DNA of 64,000 nt, taken from assembly GCA_034409565.1 (NCBI GenBank), contig DAOUMS010000001.1, forward strand, positions 1 through 64,000, given 5' to 3'. Origin of the DNA: E44-bin89 sp034409565. Its GTDB lineage: Bacteria > Chloroflexota > Dehalococcoidia > Dehalococcoidales > RBG-16-60-22. The position numbers were made by a program, and so were the translations under genes. Below the pieces are notes generated by a model that saw nothing but the letters and a program-made list of their open reading frames with translations, did no database searches and was not told where the DNA came from. Below are positions 35,016-44,027 of the stretch, piece after piece (the stretch's first letter is position 1; each line of letters starts with the position of its first letter).

Positions 35016-36362
35016 TTAAATTTTCGGTGCCGGCCCAATTAGCTCCGGCCACAGTTCCTCAATGGTGGGCTTGAGTCCGGTCATGACATCGTCAACCGCA
35101 CTGACCGCGGTACCGATTTCTTTCCGGGTCATTGGAGTTGACATAACATAGAGGCCTCTGGCCGCCGCGAAACAGCCCCTCTCCAGCATGGCCAGGTAGA
35201 AAAGGTGCTGCAGGTCTTTATTGGCTTCCCTGGCGGTCTTGCCGTTGATTACCGGCTGGTGGTGAAAGTGGATGTTCTGTAATGAGCCCATGCCGGTCAC
35301 CTGCCCCTTGATGTTCAGCCGTTTGAAGACCGCCCGAACGCCGTCGGCGAAAGATTCACCAAGTTGGTTGATGTAGTTGATGACATCGGCGTTAAGCTGC
35401 TCCATGGTGGCGACGCCGGCGGTGGCGGTGATGGGGTTGGCGTTCAGCGTCCCGGCGTGGTAGACCTTTCTTATCTCGGGAGAGAACATCTGCATCAGGT
35501 CTTCACGCCCACCAACGGCGCCCACCGGATAGCCGCCGCCGATAATTTTGGCCATGGTGGTGAGGTCGGGCTTGATTTTATAGATGCTCTGTACGCCTCC
35601 CCAGGCCAGCCTCAGGCTGATTACCTCGTCGAGGATGAACATGATGCCATTTTCCCGGGTGACCTTGCGCAGAAATTCCAAATAGCCATCGCGGGGTGGA
35701 ATCATACCGCCGGCACCCATCGCCCCCTCTACGATGACCGCCGCCAGCCTGTCCCTGTTTTCCAGAATGGCTTTCTCCGCGGCTTGCTTATCATTGTAGG
35801 GAACGATGATTGATTCTGCCTGGTTGCCTTTCGATATGCCGGTGGCATCGGAGGGAAAGACCACTGGGTCGTAGCTACCGTGGTAGCAGCCGTCCGTTTT
35901 CAGGAGCAGGTCCTGGCCGGTAAGGCCTCGGGCCAGACGTATCGCCATCATGACCGCTTCCGACCCCGAGTTGCCAAACCTGACCTTGTCCACGGATTCC
36001 ACCATGTTGCAGACGAGCTCTGACCAGCGCACCACGGTGGGGATGAGCGCCCCCAGGGCAGAACCTCTCGCCGCCTGCTCTCTCACCGCCGCCACTACTT
36101 TGGGGTTGGCATGACCCAGTATCATGGTGGTATAGCAGTTATGGAAGTCAATATATTCGTTCCCGTCAACATCGGTAAATCGGCAGCCTTCCGCTTTATC
36201 AATCCAGAACGGGTAGGGGTCAAACCAGATTGAGGTGCGGGTATCTCCGCCGGGCATGTATTGCTGCGCTTTTGCCAGCGTTTCGCTTGATTTTTTCGTT
36301 CTCCGGCGGTAGGTATCTTCGTATTTCTTGGTAACTTCGGCAAGCAATTGCTCACGGGTCAT
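35016..36362 (-). CDS. class III aminotransferase, glutamate-1-semialdehyde 2,1-aminomutase-like
   Basis: A PLP enzyme of 448 residues from the ATG at 36362, chosen because AAAGGAG lies 8 bases upstream. RFGNSGSEAVMMAIRLARG, GCYHGSYD, FILDEVISLRLAWGG and TMAKIIGGGYPVGAVGG (PLP lysine) match the GSA-aminomutase group. It is longer than HemL (about 425), and no other heme gene is nearby, so it may be an aminomutase or aminotransferase acting on another amino or keto acid rather than HemL itself. It is a stand-alone gene divergent from an amidohydrolase. Confidence 0.8.
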   Translation of the reverse strand: MTREQLLAEVTKKYEDTYRRRTKKSSETLAKAQQYMPGGDTRTSIWFDPYPFWIDKAEGCRFTDVDGNEYIDFHNCYTTMILGHANPKVVAAVREQAARGSALGALIPTVVRWSELVCNMVESVDKVRFGNSGSEAVMMAIRLARGLTGQDLLLKTDGCYHGSYDPVVFPSDATGISKGNQAESIIVPYNDKQAAEKAILENRDRLAAVIVEGAMGAGGMIPPRDGYLEFLRKVTRENGIMFILDEVISLRLAWGGVQSIYKIKPDLTTMAKIIGGGYPVGAVGGREDLMQMFSPEIRKVYHAGTLNANPITATAGVATMEQLNADVINYINQLGESFADGVRAVFKRLNIKGQVTGMGSLQNIHFHHQPVINGKTAREANKDLQHLFYLAMLERGCFAAARGLYVMSTPMTRKEIGTAVSAVDDVMTGLKPTIEELWPELIGPAPKI

Positions 36363-36601
36363 TTGCTTTTCTCCTTTCCGGTCAGTCAAGCAGGGGGGCT
36401 ATTTATCCCGCTCTGTTAATCGGCGTGCGATAACAAATATCTTATAACAAAGTTAAAACTCTGACAAATAAGTCAACGGTGCTGAATTATACTTTATCTT
36501 CTTTAAACTGCGCCCGCAGAGGAAATTTTTGACAGGATGTGCTAGACTGCCCAAAGTGTCCGGAGAGTATTTATTATATCAATGCGAACAAGGAGGAACG
36601 C

Positions 36602-37585
36602 ATGGCAGATTTCGAAATCATTGACGCCCACATTCACCTGGCAAGGACTCTGGAGGAGGAGAGTAATTACTGGCTGTTCCCTGGCCGCAGGGCATGTGAC
36701 CGGTACGGTACACCGGAGAAGGTCATTGAGTATATGAAGAGGGAAGGCATCTCGAAGGTGGCGGTCATGACCCTGATTCCTCGCCAGTATCGGGGGCCTC
36801 TGACTGAGAAGGCAAAGCTGGCCTCGCTGCCGGAGAAGCAGCGGCGGGAGGCAGAGAAAAAGCTCGCTGAGCAGGTTGGACCCAAGATACGCGAAATCAA
36901 TGAGTGGGGTTGCGGAGTGGGCAGGCGTTTCCCGCAATTGCTGCCCTTCAGCTGCATTTCACCGGAGCTGGGCAGTGCCGGGGACATGGTGAAGGAGGTG
37001 GAGGTCAGAGCCGGCCAAGGGGCAAAGGGAATCAAGCTCCATCCCGGCATGTTCTCCTTTTTCCCGGATGATGAGGTGATGTTCCCGGCCTACGAGAAAT
37101 GCCAGGAGCTGGGACTTCCGGTACTGGCTGACTCAGGTACATGGCCAGCGTCGCATGTTCTGGTTGAATTTCCTTCGCCAGTAGTGATGCCGGCGCGGAC
37201 GGATGTGATTGACTATGGGGAGCCCAAGAACTGGGCCAAAGTGGCGGAGACCTTTCCCAAGCTGACCATCATCCTTGCTCACCTCGGGTCAGCGTGGTGG
37301 GACGAGAGGGTGGAGCTGGCGCAGAAGTACCCCAATATCTACTTCGATACGTCACAGGGTTTCTCGGCATCGGACCGCATCCCCTATAGTCCGCATCGGG
37401 GTCTGGCAGAGGCGGACGTGCCGCGAATTTTCCACAAAATTGGTATGGAACGGATACTCTTTGGCACCGATTTCCCGGCGATTGCGCCGCAACCGCAGAT
37501 AGAGCAAATCCTGCGGCTACCTCTGACCGATGAGGAAAAGCAAAAAGTTCTGGCGGAGAACGCCAAGCGCGTGCTGCGCCTGTAG
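36602..37585 (+). CDS. amidohydrolase family (amidohydro_2) protein
   Basis: A 327-residue TIM-barrel metal-dependent hydrolase or decarboxylase of the ACMSD-like amidohydrolase family. The first metal motif is DAHIHL near the N-terminus; GIKLHPG supplies a later His, ILAHLGSAWWDE another, and the final Asp is in ILFGTDFPA. These fit a mononuclear zinc site. The ATG at 36602 follows AAGGAGG; an earlier in-frame start has no site. Family members hydrolyse lactones or decarboxylate aromatic acids. It ends before a bidirectional terminator. Confidence 0.85.
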   Translation: MADFEIIDAHIHLARTLEEESNYWLFPGRRACDRYGTPEKVIEYMKREGISKVAVMTLIPRQYRGPLTEKAKLASLPEKQRREAEKKLAEQVGPKIREINEWGCGVGRRFPQLLPFSCISPELGSAGDMVKEVEVRAGQGAKGIKLHPGMFSFFPDDEVMFPAYEKCQELGLPVLADSGTWPASHVLVEFPSPVVMPARTDVIDYGEPKNWAKVAETFPKLTIILAHLGSAWWDERVELAQKYPNIYFDTSQGFSASDRIPYSPHRGLAEADVPRIFHKIGMERILFGTDFPAIAPQPQIEQILRLPLTDEEKQKVLAENAKRVLRL

Positions 37586-37600
37586 TCTTTTCCGCACCAA

Positions 37601-37655
37601 GAAAAAAGAGGCAAGGGACTTTTCTGACACGGGTGCCCTTGCCTCCTTCGTTTTT
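37601..37655. terminator. bidirectional intrinsic terminator
   Basis: A perfect 10-base stem, GAGGCAAGGG (37608-37617) and CCCTTGCCTC (37636-37645), is followed on the plus strand by CTTCGTTTTTG and on the minus strand by TTTTTTC. It can stop both the amidohydrolase and the convergent aldolase transcripts. Confidence 0.8.
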
Positions 37656-37657
37656 GT

Positions 37658-38482
37658 CTAGAGGCTGAGGAGCGACCGCATCTCTTCGATGGCTGGCTTG
37701 AGTCTTTCGTAGTTATTATCCATGACATTGCCCAGCATGAAGAGCTGGTAGCCTTCTTTGGCCCACTTGGCCAGGCCCTTTGGGGCGAAGCCACCGATGC
37801 CCGCCACTTTCTTGGCCTTTTTGCAGATTCGGGCAATCTCCCGCAGCCTCTCCTCTACGATTGGCGCACTCGCCGTCTCGGAGCGCAGCATTTTGGGCGG
37901 AGTGCCGTAGATATCAAGCACCAGGTCGTTGATGCCGACAATGGTGCCGGTGACCCCTTCGAGACTCAGTATTCGGTGCAGGTTGCTGATGCACTGCACG
38001 CTTTCCGTTTGCGGGAAGAGCACCACGTTGTCGTTCACGTACTGGCAGATATCCGAAAGTAGCATCTCGGCCGCCTTCTGCCCGTCAAGCAGGTGAGGGC
38101 TCATGCCGATGCCCGTTCCCCGGTGCCCGATGGGCGGGAAATAGCACCGGTCCACGGTGAAGAGGGCGTCCTCCACAGTGTTTACTCCGGGTGTCATCAG
38201 TCCATTGACACCGGCATCCATGAAGCACCGGTAGTTGGCGTCTTTTTCTTCCGGGCGCAGCAGAATGGGCAGTTCCAGCTTTCTGGAAACGCCAATGTAT
38301 TCATATATCGTTTCTTTGTTTACCAGGCTGTGCTCGTTCTCCATCATGATGAAGTCATAGCCGTAGTCCTTCAGCGCCCTGACCGCTTTCTCTGGGTCAT
38401 TCCCCGGCCCGATGGTCTGCCCGAAGACGATTTTGCCGGTTTGCATTTTCTTTTTGAAGTTCAGTGTGACGTTCAGTGCCAT
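37658..38482 (-). CDS. HpcH/HpaI aldolase/citrate lyase family protein
   Basis: A 274-residue class II-type metal-dependent aldolase. MMENEHSLVNKETI matches the DxEH region, MDAGVNGLMTPGVNTVEDA the phosphate/carboxylate-binding strand with VNTVEDA, and LFPQTESVQCI supplies a metal acid. Such enzymes cleave 2-keto-3-deoxy or 4-hydroxy-2-oxo acids to pyruvate plus an aldehyde. The ATG at 38482 follows GGAGG at 5 bases. A longer reading would run through tRNA-Pro and is rejected. The arginine usual in HpaI near the N-terminus is not obvious, so the substrate may differ. Confidence 0.82.
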   Translation of the reverse strand: MALNVTLNFKKKMQTGKIVFGQTIGPGNDPEKAVRALKDYGYDFIMMENEHSLVNKETIYEYIGVSRKLELPILLRPEEKDANYRCFMDAGVNGLMTPGVNTVEDALFTVDRCYFPPIGHRGTGIGMSPHLLDGQKAAEMLLSDICQYVNDNVVLFPQTESVQCISNLHRILSLEGVTGTIVGINDLVLDIYGTPPKMLRSETASAPIVEERLREIARICKKAKKVAGIGGFAPKGLAKWAKEGYQLFMLGNVMDNNYERLKPAIEEMRSLLSL

Positions 38483-38545
38483 AAAAACCTCCCTGTTCCT
38501 TGATACAGACTTTACCCGTCTCTTATTAGTTGTAAGGAGACTGGC

Positions 38546-38622
38546 TGGTCGGGGTGGCCGGATTTGAACCGGCGACCACCTGAACCCCATTCAGGTGCGC
38601 TACCAGGCTGCGCTACACCCCG
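38546..38622 (-). tRNA. tRNA-Pro (anticodon GGG)
   Basis: A 77-base minus-strand cloverleaf with encoded CCA (38546-38548). Acceptor CGGGGTG pairs with CACCCCG. Anticodon arm CCTGA-ATGGGGT-TCAGG gives GGG (proline, CCC/CCU). D arm TAGCGCAGCCTGGTAGCGCA and T arm GCCGGTTCAAATCCGGC are standard. Confidence 0.95.
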
Positions 38623-38792
38623 CTCAAGGTAAAAACTTCCTCAATATAGTAACATAATCTCACGAGGCGGGCAATAAAAGGCGCTGGCGCTGCCGGCTCT
38701 CAAACTGCCTCCTTGAATTTCTGCTCCAGATTTCTTATTATGGCATTGTTCTACCTGATACTTGACTGCTCTGTCATCTCGGTTGTTTGAAA

Positions 38793-39971
38793 ATGCACGA
38801 TGTAATCGTTGTTGGTGGCGGCCCGGCGGGAAGTCGCTTGGCATACATGCTGGCGCGGCAGGGGTGGGGAGTTACCGTCCTGGAAAAAGAAGGCAAGGTG
38901 GGGAACCGGTTATGCTGCACCGGCATCGTCGGGCAGGAGTGTGTCCGCAACTTTAACATTGATGAGGGCGTTATCCTGCGCAAGGTAAAAAGTGCCCGGT
39001 TTTTCTCGCCGTCGGGAAAAGCGCTTCACATAGAACGGGATGAATATCAGGCAAGCGTTTTAGACCGTCAGGCTTTTGACCTGATGATGGCTCAGCGAGC
39101 GCAGAACGCAGGGGCACAATATATCTTCGACAGCGCGGTGCATGACCTCCGGGTAACCAGGGAGGGTGTGGAGTTATATTGCGAGAAGAGGGGGGGGCCT
39201 CTCAGCGCCAGGTCTGTGGTAATTGCCAGCGGCTATGGTGCCCGACTGGTGGGAAAAGTGGGGCTGGGCAAAGTGGCCGATTTCGTGGCCGGCGCGCAGG
39301 CAGAAGTGGCGGTAAAGGACCAGGACGAAGTCGAGGTGTATTTCGGTCAGGAAGTGGCGCCAGGGTTCTTTGGCTGGCTGGTGCCGACCAGTAACGGAAA
39401 TGCCCGTATTGGCCTGCTGGCGCGTCATGACCCCGAAAAATATTTAAAGAAGTTGCTGGATTCTCTGGCGTCCGAAGGCAAGATAGTGCCTGGCGACTGG
39501 AAGCCAGGTTATGGTGCCATACCGCTCAGGCCACTGCGTAAAACGTATGGCGAAAGGGTTCTGGCGGTGGGTGACGCCGCCGGTCAGGTCAAGCCCACCA
39601 CCGGTGGTGGTATTTACTACGGTATGCTCTGCGCCGATATTGCTGCCAATACACTGAATATAGCCCTGCACCGGAATGATTTATCGGCGAAAAGCCTGTC
39701 CCGGTACGACCGGGAATGGAAAGGCAAGCTTGGTCAGGAACTTATGGTTGGCTACGGGGCAAGGAAACTATTCGAGCGTTTAAGTGACCAGCAGATAGAC
39801 CGATTATTTGATATCATCGAAAGGGACCACATTGATGCGGCGCTGCTTGAGGACCAGGATGTGTCTTTTGACTGGCACAGCCAGGCAATTATGAGGCTGC
39901 TCAGACGGGCCATGGTCGCCAGGATATTCGGGGTCATCAGGCTTCCATTCCGGGGCAACAACAAGATATAA
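38793..39971 (+). CDS. geranylgeranyl reductase family flavoprotein
   Basis: An FAD-dependent oxidoreductase of about 392 residues. DVIVVGGGPAGSRLAYMLARQG binds FAD; the following CCTGIVGQEC carries the Cys-rich GGR signature; and GDAAGQVKPTTGGGIYYGM is the second FAD motif of geranylgeranyl reductases and digeranylgeranylglycerophospholipid reductases. Such enzymes saturate isoprenoid chains of quinones or lipids. There is no ribosome site before ATG 38793 (TTG 38787 is also in frame), so the start is uncertain. A Gre-type gene follows after 21 bases. Confidence 0.85.
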   Translation: MHDVIVVGGGPAGSRLAYMLARQGWGVTVLEKEGKVGNRLCCTGIVGQECVRNFNIDEGVILRKVKSARFFSPSGKALHIERDEYQASVLDRQAFDLMMAQRAQNAGAQYIFDSAVHDLRVTREGVELYCEKRGGPLSARSVVIASGYGARLVGKVGLGKVADFVAGAQAEVAVKDQDEVEVYFGQEVAPGFFGWLVPTSNGNARIGLLARHDPEKYLKKLLDSLASEGKIVPGDWKPGYGAIPLRPLRKTYGERVLAVGDAAGQVKPTTGGGIYYGMLCADIAANTLNIALHRNDLSAKSLSRYDREWKGKLGQELMVGYGARKLFERLSDQQIDRLFDIIERDHIDAALLEDQDVSFDWHSQAIMRLLRRAMVARIFGVIRLPFRGNNKI

Positions 39972-39992
39972 TAATCTGTTCAGTTAGTTATA

Positions 39993-40802
39993 ATGAATGA
40001 TAAAAACGCACCGAATATCAGCCTGGAAGAGGCTGCCGGACAGTTTCTGGCCCGATTGACACCCGGGGAAAAGGAAACAAGCCAGCCAGAAGTCTACAAA
40101 TTTGTCCGCTGGTTCGGCCGGGAGCGGGCCCTGGACAGTCTCAGCGCCCGGGAAGTGGCCAACTATGCGGGGCGATTGTCTTTATCTGATACCGATTACG
40201 GACGTAAGCTTGACCAGCTGCGTGCCTTCCTGACCCATGCCAGGAAAGCAGGCTGGAGCAAGACAAACCTGGCCGTCTACCTCAAGGCAAAAAAGGTGAA
40301 AGATGGCCCGGCCCCGGTGACCAGGCAAGGATTCCCCGAGGTTGTTGAACTGACGCGCCAGGGGTATGCCGAGCTTGAAAACGAGTTAAATTCGCTGAAG
40401 AACAAGCGACCTGAGCTTATAGAGCAGATGCGTCGGGCCGCCGCGGACAAGGACTTCCGGGAAAATGCACCTCTGGCGGCGGCGAGGGAGCAGCGCGGAT
40501 ATCTGGAAGGGCGAATCAAAGAGCTGGAGGAAGCGCTCAAGGCGGCCCGGATTATCGATGAGCAGCCAAAGTCAGGTCTCAAGACCGGTGTTGGTGACCG
40601 CCTTATCGTGCAGGATATGGCTTCTGGTGAAGAGCTGTGCTACCGAATTGTCAATCCAAGAGAAGTGGACCCGACACAGGGTAAAGTTTCCAGCGTCTCG
40701 CCATTGGGCAAGGCACTTATCGGTCGGGGGGAGGGGGAAACGGTGGAAGTAGCCGTGCCTGCTGGCAAGCTGCGCTACCAGGTCAAACGGATTGAACGCT
40801 GA
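39993..40802 (+). CDS. Gre-type transcript cleavage factor with N-terminal SAM-like domain
   Basis: A 269-residue fusion. Residues 115-269 match a whole GreA: the coiled coil with the acidic tip DKDFRENAPLAAAREQ (the Asp and Glu that enter the RNA polymerase channel are kept), then the FKBP-like domain ending GKALIGRGEGETVEVAVPAG. Residues 10-103 form a separate helical domain (EVYKFVRWFGRERALDSLSA, REVANYAGRL, DQLRAFLTHARKAGW) that resembles the core-binding domain of tyrosine recombinases; no recombinase catalytic domain is present. It would rescue backtracked RNA polymerase, with the extra domain perhaps adding DNA or RNA binding (inference). It is co-directional with the flavoprotein and tRNA-Ala. 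Confidence 0.85.
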   Translation: MNDKNAPNISLEEAAGQFLARLTPGEKETSQPEVYKFVRWFGRERALDSLSAREVANYAGRLSLSDTDYGRKLDQLRAFLTHARKAGWSKTNLAVYLKAKKVKDGPAPVTRQGFPEVVELTRQGYAELENELNSLKNKRPELIEQMRRAAADKDFRENAPLAAAREQRGYLEGRIKELEEALKAARIIDEQPKSGLKTGVGDRLIVQDMASGEELCYRIVNPREVDPTQGKVSSVSPLGKALIGRGEGETVEVAVPAGKLRYQVKRIER

Positions 40803-40834
40803 TTCGGGCCGGTTAATTCACCAGCCATCTATGT

Positions 40835-40840
40835 TATAAT
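40835..40840 (+). promoter_or_regulatory. -10 box of tRNA-Ala
   Basis: A perfect TATAAT lies 12 bases before the tRNA. The -35 region is poor (TTAATT at about 40813), so the tRNA may be partly transcribed from upstream. Confidence 0.45.
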
Positions 40841-40851
40841 TCAGTATTGGT

Positions 40852-40924
40852 GGGGATATAGCTCAGCTGGGAGAGCGCTGCGTTCGCATCGCAGAGGTCG
40901 GGGGTTCGAATCCCCCTATCTCCA
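40852..40924 (+). tRNA. tRNA-Ala (anticodon CGC)
   Basis: A 73-base cloverleaf without encoded CCA (CTTA follows). Acceptor GGGGATA pairs with TATCTCC with one G-T pair, and the discriminator is A. The anticodon stem-loop CTGCG-TTCGCAT-CGCAG gives CGC (alanine, GCG). The D arm and T arm (GGGGGTTCGAATCCCCC) are standard. It is followed by an AT-richer stretch. Confidence 0.95.
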
Positions 40925-41021
40925 CTTAGCTTCAAAATGAACCACCTAAGGTATCAAAAGGTAAAACTCACCTACTTGGGTTACGTTCAATTCGCTATTA
41001 CTCATAAAGTGATATGAATAT

Positions 41022-41048
41022 CGATTGAAAAGCTCTTCTTTTCAATCG
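41022..41048. repeat. perfect 11-base inverted repeat
   Basis: CGATTGAAAAG (41022-41032) and CTTTTCAATCG (41038-41048) are exact reverse complements around a CTCTT loop. There is no T-run outside the stem. It lies in the 222-base gap between tRNA-Ala and the GNAT gene, in which I see no gene. Confidence 0.6.
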
Positions 41049-41146
41049 TAAGTCTCTGAAGAAATCACCATATTTCTGATGATTTGAGAAGGTTTTTCGG
41101 CATGAAGACGGTATAACGTGGGGTACTAATCCCGCTCAACCAGCGT

Positions 41147-41791
41147 TCAATATCGGAGGCTTGCTAAAAGTTTGAATTCCCGCTGCGATTCCGTTTCGCT
41201 TTTTTCCTTAAAAGGAAATGTGGCATCATATTGCGCAAATTCGACCTCATCGACTGCGAAAGCAACACTCTCAATAAATTTTCCCGGCATATTGTTTAAT
41301 ACACCTTGTTTTAGCTCCAGTGCCTGCAAGGCAACCGCAAATTTGTCGTCGGCGGTCTTGATATCGTATTTTTCCGCACATCTAAAACCGAAACGGCTAT
41401 AATATCTTGGGTCTCCATAGATGCAAATGGCTGGATAGCCCATGTCCCGCGCAAGAGTAATTGTATGAATAATTAGAGCGCTACCTATGCCCTGTTTTTG
41501 AAACGAGGGTAAAACGCTTACAGGACCAAAGCTTATAACTTCCATTTTCTGACCCTGTTTGCATTTAATCATCCCCCGGCTGTAAACAATCTGCCCCACA
41601 ATCCGGCCTTCTTTTTCGGCAACAAAGTCAAGTTCAGGAATAAAATCGTTGCTGTTTCTGAGATTGTGCAGGATAAAATGTTCGTTGCATCCCGGAACGT
41701 AGAGATTCCAAAATGCTTCGCGTATCAGTTGCTCAACATTTCTGTAATCTTTTTCTTTTTCGTTTCTGATGATTAGATTGATATCAGACAT
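41147..41791 (-). CDS. GNAT family N-acetyltransferase
   Basis: A 214-residue GNAT protein. The acetyl-CoA-binding segment is FGPVSVLPSFQKQGIGSALIIHTI, the Q/RxxGxG/A motif A, and VAEKEGRIVGQIVYSRG is the preceding strand pair. Later GYPAICIYGDPRYYSRFGF is typical of the group that acetylates small molecules or peptides. GC is lower here (42% in one counted 60-base line) than in neighbours, which suggests recent acquisition. It is a single gene between tRNA-Ala and pckG. Confidence 0.82.
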   Translation of the reverse strand: MSDINLIIRNEKEKDYRNVEQLIREAFWNLYVPGCNEHFILHNLRNSNDFIPELDFVAEKEGRIVGQIVYSRGMIKCKQGQKMEVISFGPVSVLPSFQKQGIGSALIIHTITLARDMGYPAICIYGDPRYYSRFGFRCAEKYDIKTADDKFAVALQALELKQGVLNNMPGKFIESVAFAVDEVEFAQYDATFPFKEKSETESQREFKLLASLRY

Positions 41792-42145
41792 CACTAACAG
41801 TATAGCCCTTTCTTAGATTCGAGTACAGAAAAACTGATATCTACATGCCAGTTCAAACCATGCATCACTATTGGACGCGGACTCTAATTTATCTTTTGAT
41901 GTACCAGTGCAAAGGCAGATATCCCGACATTTATTCTGAGGTAACATTGTAGTATCTTGGGTTGCTCGAAGAATAGAACCATTAGAATGCTAGAGCAAAC
42001 GTGGTTGAAAAAGTTCTACCTATTGATACCTCAGCTCCGCTTAAATATTGCAAGAGAAATGTCTGTATGTTTGCAAGTCAGGCATGTGTTCTGGGATGTT
42101 CTCGACTGTAGAGCATCAGAGGTCAGAGTGGACTTAAAAGCTAAT
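41792..42145. other. intergenic region with no clear gene
   Basis: About 350 AT-rich bases between the start of the GNAT gene and the end of pckG, both on the minus strand. An open frame of 82 codons on the plus strand (41957-42205) runs into the end of pckG, lacks a ribosome site and resembles no family, so I do not call it. Confidence 0.5.
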
Positions 42146-43930
42146 TCAAGAGGCCGCCAGCCTGCGTCTCAGCGCCTGGTATTCGTCCCAGATTTCCTTG
42201 GGTAGCCGGTCGCCGAATTGATTGAAGTATTTCTCCACGCTATCCAGGTCTTCATTCCATTCGTCCGGGGAAATCTCCGACAGGCTTTCCAGAGTTTGAA
42301 CCGGTATCTCAAGACCATCGGTATCCATGGATTCGGGGATGGGCACGTAGCCAATCGGTGTCTCCCTAGCGTCAGCCTCGCCGCGGCAGCGTCTGATTAT
42401 CCAGTCCAGGACCCGCAGGTTTTCTCCAAAGCCGGGCCATATGAATTTGCCTTTTTCATTGGTGCGGAACCAGTTAACATGAAATATTTTCGGCGGGTTC
42501 GTCATCTTCTTGCCCATCTTCAGCAGATGGCCGAAGTATTCGCCCATGTTATAGCCGCAGAATGGCAGCATCGCCATGGGGTCGCGCCGTACCTCTCCGA
42601 GCTTCCCGTACTGGGCCGCAGTGCGCTCCGACGCCATGGTTGACCCCACAAAAACGCCGTGCTGCCAGTTAAAGGATTGGTAGACCAGCGGTGCCAAGTG
42701 CGCCCGGCGCCCGCCAACAATGATGGCTGAAATCGGCACCCCTTCGGGGTCTTCCCAGTTTGGAGCGATGCTCGGGCACTGGGCGGCCGGGGCTGTAAAG
42801 CGGCTGTTCGGGTTGGCCCCGGGAATTATCTTGCCCTCTTCATCGGTCATGCCGGGGCGCCAGTAATTCCCTTTCCAGTCCCATCCTTCCGGCGGCGGGT
42901 CACCATCGCCACCCTCCCACCAGACAGTCAGGTCTGGTTTTAGAAGGACGTTGGTATAGATGGTATTCTTCTGGACGGTGGCCATGGCATTATAGTTGGT
43001 CTTCCAGTTGGTGCCGGGAGCGACGCCAAAGAAGCCAGACTCGGGGTTTATTGCCCACAGGCGTCCGTCTTCCTTAATCCGCATCCAGGCGATATCATCA
43101 CCAACGGTAAACACCTTGTAGCCTTTGGCTTCCAAGGCGTCCGGTGGCACCAGCATGGCCAGGTTGGTCTTGCCGCAGGCACTGGGGAATGCCCCGGCGA
43201 CGTAGGCCATCCTGCCCTGAGGGTCCTGAATGCCCACGATGAGCATGTGCTCCGCCAGCCAGCCTTCCTTCCAGCCCAGATAGCTGGCGATGCGCAGGGC
43301 CAGGCACTTTTTACCCAGCAAAACGTTGCCGCCGTAACCGCTGCCCACGCTCCAGATGGCGTTATCTTCAGGGAAGTGAAGAATCAGTCGCTTGTTGATA
43401 TCCCGTTCCGCCTTGCCGTGCAGGCATTTGGTGAACTCACCATTATCACCAAGCGCATTGAGGACGGCGTTTCCCATGCGGGTCACAATAGCCATGTTGC
43501 GCACAACATAGATGCTATCGGTAAGCTCAATACCGATTTTGCTGAAGGGCGAGCCAACGGGACCCATGGAGAACGGGATAACGTACATGGTTCGCCCCCG
43601 CATTGAACCACGGAAAATATCACCTGCCTTCGAATAGGCCTCATCGGGGCTCATCCAGTTGTTGCTCGGGCCGGCGTCTTCCTTGCGGCTGGTGCATATA
43701 AAAGTCAGGTTCTCAGTACGGGCAACATCATTGACCGCGGTGCGGTGGTACACACAGCCGGGGAGTTTTTCCTGGTCGAGCTGGATTAATTCCCCGGTGG
43801 AAAAGGCCTCCTGCTCCAGGCGCTCTCGCTCCTCATCCGAGCCATCGCACCAGACAAGCTGGTCAGGCTGGCAGAGCGCCACGCATTCATCAATCCATTT
43901 CAAAAGCTCTTTATGATTTGTTGGCGGCAA
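42146..43930 (-). CDS. pckG: phosphoenolpyruvate carboxykinase (GTP)
   Basis: PckG interconverts oxaloacetate and PEP using GTP/GDP, linking the TCA side to gluconeogenesis. The 594-residue length is normal. The kinase P-loop FPSACGKTNLAML contains the reactive Cys of GTP-type enzymes; PNSRFTAPAAQCPSIAP, IIVGGRRAHLAPLVYQ and FVGSTMASERTAA are further GTP-PEPCK signatures. The start is a TTG with GGGGAG 6 bases upstream. It lies 218 bases downstream of the membrane-protease/enolase gene on the same strand and has its own promoter. Confidence 0.95.
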   Translation of the reverse strand: MPPTNHKELLKWIDECVALCQPDQLVWCDGSDEERERLEQEAFSTGELIQLDQEKLPGCVYHRTAVNDVARTENLTFICTSRKEDAGPSNNWMSPDEAYSKAGDIFRGSMRGRTMYVIPFSMGPVGSPFSKIGIELTDSIYVVRNMAIVTRMGNAVLNALGDNGEFTKCLHGKAERDINKRLILHFPEDNAIWSVGSGYGGNVLLGKKCLALRIASYLGWKEGWLAEHMLIVGIQDPQGRMAYVAGAFPSACGKTNLAMLVPPDALEAKGYKVFTVGDDIAWMRIKEDGRLWAINPESGFFGVAPGTNWKTNYNAMATVQKNTIYTNVLLKPDLTVWWEGGDGDPPPEGWDWKGNYWRPGMTDEEGKIIPGANPNSRFTAPAAQCPSIAPNWEDPEGVPISAIIVGGRRAHLAPLVYQSFNWQHGVFVGSTMASERTAAQYGKLGEVRRDPMAMLPFCGYNMGEYFGHLLKMGKKMTNPPKIFHVNWFRTNEKGKFIWPGFGENLRVLDWIIRRCRGEADARETPIGYVPIPESMDTDGLEIPVQTLESLSEISPDEWNEDLDSVEKYFNQFGDRLPKEIWDEYQALRRRLAAS

Positions 43931-44027
43931 CTCTTTCTCCCCTTATCCCTTTCTTTCCTGGTTCTGGATACAACGACACTTCCAGAGTATGGGCTTTAGC
44001 CCCATTTTGGAACTACAAATCAGGTAC

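Noticed and set aside
35016..36362. Calling the aminotransferase HemL
   Set aside because: It matches the GSA-aminomutase group but is longer than HemL and has no heme genes around it, so I left it without a gene symbol.
38483..38590. N-terminal extension of the HpaI-type aldolase
   Set aside because: The extension would translate through tRNA-Pro; GGAGG and an ATG at 38482 give the normal start.
39993..40300. A tyrosine recombinase or integrase
   Set aside because: Only the core-binding-like domain is present; the catalytic R-H-R-Y domain is absent and the rest is a Gre factor.
40852..42145. Integrated element using tRNA-Ala as attachment site
   Set aside because: No repeat of the tRNA 3' end, no integrase and no phage genes are found downstream.
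41957..42205. 82-codon plus-strand open frame between the GNAT gene and pckG
   Set aside because: No ribosome site, no family resemblance, and the end overlaps pckG coding sequence.
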